DNA of 5,235 bases. Source: Piscirickettsiaceae bacterium. Its GTDB lineage: Bacteria > Pseudomonadota > Gammaproteobacteria > Methylococcales > Cycloclasticaceae. The notes below the pieces were generated by a model that made no database searches, was not told where the DNA came from, and saw only the letters and a list, made by a program, of their open reading frames with translations. Position 1 is the stretch's first letter. Each line of letters begins with the position of its first letter. The stretch is from positions 1-5,235 of the forward strand of contig NVSW01000114.1 of the NCBI GenBank assembly GCA_002401365.1, read 5' to 3'. Of this stretch, positions 1-5,235 are shown in pieces. The translations under genes were made by a program, and so were the position numbers.

Positions 1-104
1 CATCTTGATTCAACATTAGTTCATCTAAAATAGGAACTGATGGAAAATCAGGTATAAGCTTAGTATTTTTCCATAAAAAATAAATATCATCATGCAAGAG
101 GTTT
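1..104 (-). other. Start of the next post-RTX segment, cut by the window edge (residues about 1710-1744)
   Basis: After DGHDKV the sequence reads ANLLHDDIYFLWKNTKLIPD and ends at LDELMLNQD, still in frame and without a stop. Its place right after an RTX terminal turn suggests the beginning of a third related domain or of the C-terminal part. Too little is visible to decide. No C-terminal secretion signal can be claimed. Confidence 0.5.
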
Positions 105-3100
105 GCCACTTTGTCATGCCCATCACCAAGCCCGAATTCAATTGTATCGTTTCCTGCCGTCGTTCGAAGAAAGTCATCGCCGCCGCCACCATGGAATACA
201 TCACCGGCCCCCCATAAGCCACCAATGCTATGATTTATAAACGAGGTCGTCCAAAGGGTAATTTCTCCGCCGATCAGATTATCATTACCATCCGAGCCTA
301 TCAAAATATCTTGCCCTGCACCGCCTATTAACTGACCGCCACCATTCCCAAGTGCTAGGTGATCATTTCCATCACCTCCATATAATGAGATATCAGTCTG
401 TAAAACATTACCAACTAAATGTGGATCAACCCCAAAACCAGCACCAGCTAATACTTTGATATCATCTAAAGAAACAGACGTGCCATTTGAAAAGCGAATG
501 GCATCAATACCATTTCCAGCTCGTTGATCAGAATGTGGCAAAACTATTTCCAGACTGTTGTCACGACCCCAGCTTAAATTCAAAGTTGTATGTAGCGAGT
601 TTATTCTTTTATCGAAGCCATCTCCCATGTAAAGACTATTTTGTATACGCTCGCCCCAGTGTACCGATAAATCAGTTAGCTCAACACCACTGGGGAGGTA
701 GACAATATCATTTTGGATACGGTTTGGATTTATCCAGCCATCGTCAAAAATTATATCCACTCCAGTCGAATCAAAAATCACATAAGTATCATCACCTGGG
801 CCACCCTCTAAATGGTCCACACCAGCCCCACCAATCAAAGTATCATCTAAAAAACCACCGATTAGCGTATCATCACCTAGACCCCCACTAAGTAGCGTTC
901 CAGGTGCAGAACTATTAATAATGAGTCGGTTATTAGGTAGTTTTATGCTAACACTATCACCATATATGGATTTTACGCTCACGTCACTTGGCCTATTTAA
1001 TGCGCTTAGAAAGTCGTTTCCACCACCACCATCAATCACATTAAAATAATGTTCGTCTAAAATAACTATATTATCTTCGTTATCCCCATTTATATTAAGA
1101 ATATTTAATTGTGCATCATTATCTATTACCCTTAAAACGCGATTCTCATTAGTATTAACAAATACTGGTTGATCTCCACTCCAGCTCCAAAAACCATCAA
1201 CTTGTAGTTCACGCAACCCTGAAGCATGGTTCACGTTTAAATTTAGACCTAACTGCGGCAAATAACCTGATACCTTTATGCCGCTATATCCTAGTGCAAT
1301 TATTTGAGAAAAATTTACATAACCTCCTTGATTATCATAAAAGCCAACACTGCCAAGCTTACCTTGTTGATATGTTGCATCTCCAGAAACCAGCTTAAGT
1401 GAAGTATTCGAGCGTATCTCTGTTTGCCCCGTATCGACAACTGTTTCAGAAAAACTATTTGGTAACTGATCAGTTATATTTTTATCAATCACCTGAAGGT
1501 TTACACTAATCTTATTTAATTTATTGGTGTTTAAATCAATGGACTCTTTTACAAAAGAAGAATCAGAAAGGCGATTGTATGCATGTGCCCGAAGTAAACC
1601 GCTATAGTAATTTTGTACTTTAAGTAAAAATCGGGCACGCAACTCTGGAAGCGAATTTGCAAAAAACCATGGTTGTTCATTAGGCACTGTCTCTTTAGTA
1701 ACAACTTGCACATTACCGTTACTATCTTCAATGCGCCAAACTTGATCATGCAGATAAAAGTCTTTTAGTCTGACAGAATCAGTGCTATTTTTTATGCTTA
1801 TGACTAAATCATCACCTTGATGAATATAATCAAGGTTATTTATACTTTCACTTTCATATAACTTCAAAACGCTCGAATCACTTCCCAGTTCGAAAATCAC
1901 ATCCCTACCTGTTCCCAATCCTAGGCGATACAAATCATTACCCGAGCCGCCATGCAAAACGTCATTACCCGTGCCGCCATCAATAAAATCGTTACCATTG
2001 CCACCTTGGAGTTCGTCATCCCCAGTATTCCCAAATAGTCGATCAACGCCATCTTCCCCAAACAGTAAATCATTTCCACTGTTTCCATAAATCTGATCAT
2101 CCCCATTCTGTCCAAATAACTTATCACTTCCGCTATTCCCTTCTAGGTAATCGTTACCATTGCCACCTTGAAGTTCATCATCTCCAGCATTTCCAAAAAG
2201 CTGGTCAACCCCATTCTGACCAAATAACTTATCACTTCCGCTATTCCCTTCTAGGTAATCGTTACCAATGCCACCTTGAAGTTCATCATCTCCAGCATTT
2301 CCAAAAAGCCTATCGTCACCTTCACCCCCAATTAACAAATCTTTACCTTCACCTCCCTGAATTAAATCATTACCTTCTTCTCCCAAAATCAAATCATCGC
2401 CAGCTCCACCGTTTAAACTATCACTGCCACCATTACCATAAAGCTTATCATCACCATTTCCGCCGTTTAGGTAATCATTTCCATGTTCAGTTACCTGTGA
2501 CCTAAGATCATCACCAAAAAGCAGATCATCTCCATCACCACCATAAAGCTGATCGTTTCCAACATTCCCAAACAAAACATCAATACCTAGCCCACCATCT
2601 AGAAAATCATCCCCATACCCACCGCGAAGCTGGTCATCTCCTTCACCACCATAAATAAAGTCATTACCATGCACACCGGCAGGTAATCCATCATCGTCTC
2701 CATTTAGTTCGTCGTTACCTTTCCCTCCAAACAAGGTATCGTTTCCCTCACCCCCAAGCAGCACATCATTACCATCGCCGCCATCCAATAAATCATCTCC
2801 AAACCCTGCAAACAGCCAGTCATCCCCTGCACCGCCAAGCAGTGTATCTTCATCCCCAAGCACGGTAGCCGACGCAGCAAATTGAAGATCAACTATAAAG
2901 GTTTTTATACCATCAAATTCCGTCGCAACACGTTGATAACTCCAGTCTCTGGAAACCTGATCAGCGTCAGCATCACCAAACAAAACATCATCACCGGCCG
3001 AACCAATGAGTAAATCTTTTCCAGAGCCACCAAAAAGGGCATCTTGTCCCTTATTCCCAACCAAAATGTCGTCATCATAGCCGCCTGATAAAAGGCTTCC

Positions 3101-5235
3101 TCGCTCTGCAAGACCATTGCTCTCAGCGCTTGCGTTAGCAATGGTTTGATAACTATCAGCGTAAAGATAATCGTTTCCAAAGCCTCCAAACACCACATCA
3201 CTCCCTGCGCCCCCAAACAACCAGTCATCGCCTGCACCACCACCAATTAAGTCAAGCCCCGTACCACCCTCTATAATATCGTTGCCAGCATACCCCTCAA
3301 TAAAATCATTAGCATCTCCAGCCAGGATGTGATCAGCCCCGGGAGTACCGGTTAATACATCGGCCTTATCATCTTCACGGTCACCAAATATTGCATTAGT
3401 AGCCGATGGTAAGCTTTCAGGAATAGTAGAGGCAGTATTAAAACTTAATCCAAGACTTCCCCTGTTGTAGTTTTCTATGGTAATCTTTTGCCCGCTTTTG
3501 AGAACAATGGCGAGTTTGTTATCAGTAAACAGGTAACGATGCTCATCGTCATCTTTGTAGCTATTGCCCCCTGCAGTTTCTGCTTTGATATTATTGCCGA
3601 GCGGGTTGCCATTAACATAGATCTTTCCAATACCGTCGCTATCCCTAATAATCGTGTCACCGTCCGCAGACATAATATAGTAGCTATCGTTGCCTTTGCC
3701 GCCGTTAAGAACATCGGCAAAAACCCCACTAGCACCACCATAGAGCGAATCATCTCCATCACCACCTAATAGAAGATCACTGCCCGCTCCGCCGTAGAGG
3801 GTATCCTTCCCCAAGCCCCCTTCAAGATAATCATCGCCCCCGTTACCATCAAGCGTATCAGCCCCGCCTCCACCATAAAGAAAATCACCTTTATTAGCAC
3901 CTAGCAATGTGTTTGCACCGGCATCCCCAAACCATACTTGTTGGCGACTGTCGGTGCTTTCATGTATCTCTATGCCTGTTTTGGCATCGTTGTAGTACCT
4001 CGTTAAGGTACTGTCATCTTGGTAGCTTCCATCCGTTGTATTAACTGGCAGTATGCCGTAGTTCAATAACGCTGCCCGATCTTTTAAATACTGCTCACTA
4101 AAGTGCTCGGTTTTAAGCGCATCCGCCTGTGTTGTGTAAAGGCTAGCTGGGCCAGTAATGGCAAACGGGTTAAGGTTGATTAGGGCGTAGCGGTAGGCTT
4201 GGCCTTGTGCGTTGTCTTTATCTGCATCGCCAGCTAGGCTTTCGACGCTTTGGAGCGTCAGCAGTCCACGATAAGAACTTGCGGCAGTTCGAACGCTATA
4301 GATGGCCTTATAAAGCTCATTTCGTTGATTATTTCCTGTTGGCAAAGGGGTGTCGTTCAATCCAAACAATGCCTCAAGGGTATCTACAATCCGTTCGTAG
4401 CTTCCAGAGGTTGTGTTGGTCACGTTGCTCAGTATGGAGTGGTACTCACTGGTTGTTAATGCCGGCACCAATTCGTCCAGCATGTTGTAAACGGCTAATG
4501 AGTCGGTCAGTATCATTTGGCTATGGTTGCGTGAATTAGCTCGAGTTAAAAAAGGCTCATCACTATCCAAACCAAACTGGTCTTCTATGGCGATATCAAT
4601 GGCTGTGCCGGGGCGCGAATGCCATCCTGCAATGCCACTCCATGTGACATCATCGCCTGAGGCCTGATTGGCAATGACATTGGTTGTTGATTGGCCTGTG
4701 GGGACGCTTCCGCCCAAGGCTGTAAAGAAATTCTGGTTAAGGGGTGAGCTAGTAAACCCTGGTGCGTTAAACGTGGTAATTTTACTTGTATGCCCAGAAA
4801 ATAATGTGCCAAATGCCATCGCTAAATGACCACCTAATGAATGACCCGTAATATCCAGCCGCCCATCGTTATCGTTTGATAATGCTTGTACGACGTCACC
4901 TGTTGCGATAACCGAGGCAGTAGACACCATATAATAGTCTTGCGGTATAGGAACAGGACCACTCCCTGTCTCTGTGTATAGGAACACGGCGCCTTCCGGT
5001 GCTTGCCCTGTCAGTTGCGAATAATGTTGAATCGCAAACTGTTGTACACTTTGCCCCGCAGGGGTCGAGGCTCTTAACCACCAGTTCTTCATCGCAAGGA
5101 TTTGGTCATAACCTGCACCATACAAACCAATATTAAGATCGGTCGGGTAATAATCCCCTCGTTCGCTTGTACCTTTAATGGCTAAGGTCAGGTTATTATC
5201 CTTATCTTTAAAAACGGTCGCACTAAAGCTGGTGT
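1..5235 (-). CDS. Giant RTX protein with N-terminal class 3 lipase-like domain (partial at both ends)
   Basis: One minus-strand frame stays open for 1744 codons across the window, with neither start nor stop inside it. The translation holds a lipase-type hydrolase domain, then repeated GGxGxDxLx nonapeptides in several arrays, separated by beta-rich spacer and related domains. RTX proteins of this type are normally exported by a type I secretion system through an uncleaved C-terminal signal, and they fold on binding extracellular calcium. The likely role is a secreted or surface-bound esterase or lipase, inferred from the N-terminal domain. No Cys codon was seen. The lipase core is nearly complete at the right edge, so perhaps 50 to 150 N-terminal residues are missing. 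The C-terminal loss cannot be estimated. Secretion genes are not in view. The reading frame is certain. The family is very likely, but the substrate is unknown. A large adhesin with an enzymatic head is an alternative description. Confidence 0.97.
105..394 (-). repeat. RTX array D with loop insertion (residues about 1614-1709)
   Basis: Canonical units DISLYGGDGNDHLALGNGGG and LIGGAGQDILIGSDGNDNLI are followed by an insertion of about 20 residues rich in Trp, Thr and Ile (positions about 198-262, ITLWTTSFINHSIGGLWGAG). The array then resumes as FHGGGGDDFLRTTAGNDTIE and finishes with FGLGDGHDKV. That last turn is the standard bridge from an RTX block into a related domain, so the protein continues in the same architecture beyond the left edge. 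Confidence 0.9.
443..764 (-). other. Haemolysin-type calcium-binding related region 2 (residues about 1490-1597)
   Basis: The motif NDIVYLPSGVELTDLSVHWG closely fits the conserved 'DxIxxxxGVxxxDLxV' core of the haemolysin-type calcium-binding related domain. A second strand pair follows (NSLEIVLPHSDQ), then IDAIRFSNGTSVSLDDIKVL, the typical closing 'IExIxFxDGTxWxxxDI' element in variant form. The central part carries an insertion of about 35 residues (RIQNSLYMGDGFDKR, then SLHTTLNLSWG) compared with the short form of the domain. The role is probably structural, spacing or capping RTX beta-rolls. Confidence 0.85.
765..1042 (-). repeat. RTX array C, split by a short spacer (residues about 1398-1489)
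   Basis: The block begins with VIDGGGGNDFLSAL. It is then interrupted by about 35 residues of strand-like sequence (DVSVKSIYGDSVSIKLPNNR, then LIINSSAPG) and resumes with LLSGGLGDDTLIGGFLDDTL and GGAGVDHLEGGPGDDTYVIF. The terminal GGPGDDTYVIFDSTGVDIIF run is the usual end of an RTX block before a related domain. One unit (GGFLDD) lacks the second repeat glycine, so its calcium site may be weakened. Confidence 0.9.
1043..1705 (-). other. Unclassified AT-rich non-RTX region (residues about 1177-1397)
   Basis: About 220 residues contain no GGxGxD units. The first part (NEQPWFFANSLPELRARFLL, then VQNYYSGLLRAHAYNRLSD) looks helical and aromatic. The later part alternates hydrophobic and polar residues in beta-strand fashion, with several Gly turns, for example GKLGSVGFYDNQGGYVNFSQ and LGLNLNVNHASGLRELQVDG, before ending in LNILNINGDNEDNIVILDE, which already resembles a degenerate beta-solenoid leading into the next RTX block. 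I do not recognise the family and see no catalytic signature. It could be a binding domain carried between RTX blocks. The DNA here is markedly poorer in GC than the lipase end. Confidence 0.6.
1706..1919 (-). other. Haemolysin-type calcium-binding related region 1 (residues about 1105-1176)
   Basis: Directly after array B the sequence passes through GLGTGRDVIFELGSDSSVLK into alternating strands: NNLDYIHQGDDLVISI, SVRLKDFYLHDQVWRIE, then DSNGNVQVV. In haemolysin-type calcium-binding proteins, arrays often end with a GxGxDxI turn followed by a domain with a 'DLxxxxxGDDLVI' strand and a 'VxLxDFY' strand. The order and motifs agree with that pattern. The role is most likely capping of the beta-roll. 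The assignment rests on motif recognition only. Confidence 0.7.
1920..3385 (-). repeat. Long RTX calcium-binding array B with loop insertions (residues about 617-1104)
   Basis: This is the main RTX region: roughly 40 or more GGxGxDxLx-like units over nearly 490 residues. It starts near FGDREDDKADVLTGTPGADH and ends at HGGSGNDLYRLGLGTGRDVI. Most units are canonical, for example GGEGNDTLFGGKGNDEL. Four breaks were noted: an Ala/Ser-rich loop at about 3095-3160, a 36-residue Tyr/Phe/Val-rich loop at about 2855-2962, and two loops ending in HGND at about 2657-2698 and 2471-2512. Units between 1980 and 2310 are unusually Asn-rich (FGNAG, YGNSG, EGNSG) compared with the Gly-Gly type elsewhere, and they contain a very recent duplication. 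Such length would make several stacked beta-rolls, serving calcium-driven folding and perhaps extension of the protein from the cell surface. Confidence 0.95.
2101..2308 (-). repeat. Nearly perfect tandem duplication, 108-bp period, inside RTX array B
   Basis: Positions 2101-2200 and 2209-2308 match at 98 of 100 bases when shifted by 108 bp. The differences are t2111 versus a2219 (silent, both Gly) and t2160 versus a2268 (Asn versus Ile). The period equals 36 residues, or four nonapeptides, so the frame is kept. Each copy encodes GNAGDDELQGG, then GNDYLEGNSGSDKLFG. A diverged relative of the first half lies further left at about 1991-2040 (LFGNTGDDELQGGNGND). The near identity, including synonymous positions, points to recent slippage or unequal recombination. 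Confidence 0.95.
3440..3661 (-). other. Beta-rich spacer domain following RTX array A (residues about 525-598)
   Basis: This non-repeat segment begins with GDTIIRDSDGIGKIYVNG and ends with GQKITIENYNRGSLGLSF. It alternates short hydrophobic strands with Gly/Asp/Asn turns. The layout (a DTIxDxDGxG start, a central aromatic YLFTDNKLAIVL strand and a final ITIxNYxxGxLG) matches a spacer I recall after the first RTX block of many large RTX hydrolases. It probably packs against the beta-roll as a capping module. No catalytic residues are evident, and I do not assign a domain name. Confidence 0.6.
3662..3935 (-). repeat. RTX calcium-binding array A (residues about 433-524)
   Basis: The array opens with VWFGDAGANTLLGANKGD and continues with regular nonapeptides such as YGGGGADTLDGNGGDDYLEG and YGGAGSDLLLGGDGDDSLYG. 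It ends at LNGGKGNDSYYI, where the aromatic-rich last turn is typical of the end of a beta-roll block. Each GGxGxDxUx pair supplies main-chain and Asp ligands for calcium in known beta-roll structures. One unit is interrupted by ASGVFAD, a small loop. The 27-base periodicity at the DNA level follows from the nine-residue unit. Confidence 0.95.
3933..4479 (-). other. Helical connector between hydrolase and first RTX array (residues about 252-433)
   Basis: After the NHS motif the sequence becomes rich in Ala, Leu, Glu and Lys with no glycine repeats. Examples are YERIVDTLEALFGL, RNELYKAIYSVRTAASSY and EHFSEQYLKDRAALLNYG. This suggests several helices, followed by a short YYNDAKTGIEIH strand segment just before the first RTX repeat. 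A YLKDRAxxL segment placed between a lipase head and RTX repeats recalls what I remember of other large lipase-RTX proteins, so it is probably a conserved accessory part of the hydrolase module and not a random linker. I do not recognise a named domain and see no catalytic motif. It could form a lid or cap over the active site, which is inference only. Confidence 0.6.
4480..5235 (-). other. Class 3 lipase-like alpha/beta hydrolase domain (residues about 1-251)
   Basis: The nucleophile elbow is GHSLGGHLA, with Ser132 encoded at 4838-4840, and the strand motif TFNAPGF follows. An early LAIKGTSERGDY segment (Gly21, Thr22) matches the position of the oxyanion-loop GT motif of class 3 lipases. Candidate triad partners are Asp194 or Asp195 in SGDDVTWSG and His237 in NHSQMILTDSLAVY. 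Ser to Asp spacing is about 62 residues and Asp to His about 42, close to the order and spacing of the fungal class 3 lipase family. Similar hydrolase heads are known on bacterial RTX proteins, where the NHS-x4-LTD motif near the domain end is common. The extreme N-terminal strands lie beyond the window. Substrate (triacylglycerol, phospholipid or another ester) cannot be read from the sequence. The Asp assignment is the least certain part. Confidence 0.88.

Noticed and set aside
422..427. Asp-Pro bond (GVDPHL) as a possible FrpC-type calcium-dependent self-cleavage site
   Set aside because: A lone Asp-Pro pair is not enough. I saw no surrounding sequence that I can identify as the self-processing module.
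487..891. Plus-strand open frame of 134 codons, His/Pro/Gln-rich
   Set aside because: It lies antisense to RTX array C and the second related domain. Gly/Asp-rich repeats read backwards give few stops, and the product has low-complexity composition with no recognisable domain.
1921..3246. Several minus-strand frames rich in Met and Cys
   Set aside because: They are shifted-frame readings of the RTX repeat. Met-rich repeats such as MTGCL arise from the same 27-base units read out of phase.
1921..3400. Regular short repeats that could be taken for a CRISPR array
   Set aside because: The period is 27 bp without constant repeat and unique spacer structure, and it translates exactly into GGxGxDxLx nonapeptides in an open frame.
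3475..3769. Overlapping plus- and minus-strand frames of 93 and 96 codons
   Set aside because: Both are out of frame with the continuous RTX gene that fully explains this stretch, and neither shows family motifs.
4207..4539. Plus-strand frames of 110 and 69 codons, including Cys- and Arg-rich product
   Set aside because: They are antisense to the helical connector of the RTX protein, overlap each other in different frames and resemble no known protein.
4823..4850. Reading GHSLGG as a serine protease signature
   Set aside because: The GxSxG elbow with a following TFNAPG strand and NHSx4LTD motif fits class 3 lipase-like hydrolases better, and no subtilisin or metalloprotease HExxH motif was seen.

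Overview
The whole window is an internal piece of one very large gene on the minus strand. Reading the reverse complement in the frame whose codons begin (on the plus strand) at positions 2, 5, 8 and so on, I found no stop codon from the right edge (position 5233) to the left edge (position 2). That is 1744 consecutive sense codons, open at both ends. I saw no second gene, RNA gene, insertion sequence, CRISPR array, promoter or terminator. Residue numbers here count from the right edge: residue 1 is the codon at 5233-5231, and residue n has its lowest plus-strand coordinate at 5234-3n.

The product is a multidomain RTX protein, the kind usually exported by a type I secretion system. In protein order it has six parts. 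(1) A class 3 lipase-like alpha/beta hydrolase, with the GHSLGG elbow at Ser132, candidate acids Asp194/Asp195 and a candidate His237. (2) A mostly helical connector. (3) A short RTX calcium-binding array, followed by a beta-rich spacer. (4) A very long RTX array with several loop insertions and one almost perfect 108-bp-period duplication. (5) A region resembling the haemolysin-type calcium-binding related domain, then about 220 residues of AT-rich sequence that I cannot classify. (6) Further RTX blocks, another related domain, a last RTX block, and the start of what looks like the next related domain, where the window ends. The true N-terminus and the C-terminal secretion signal are outside the window.

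The organism is probably a gammaproteobacterium or a related proteobacterium with moderate GC. This is inferred only from the protein type and base composition, and I cannot name a genus. No cysteine codon was seen in the 1744 codons, which fits an extracellular calcium-folded protein. Base composition is uneven: hand-counted 60-base lines run from 23 to 30 % GC in the unclassified region to 50 to 55 % in the lipase region. This suggests a mosaic or unevenly constrained gene.

The likely working model is that the protein leaves the cell unfolded, the glycine/aspartate-rich arrays bind calcium outside and fold into beta-rolls, and the N-terminal hydrolase then acts on an extracellular ester or lipid. 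I see no clear sign of a new multi-gene system. The points most worth checking are the unclassified domain, the recent repeat duplication and the complete size of the protein.
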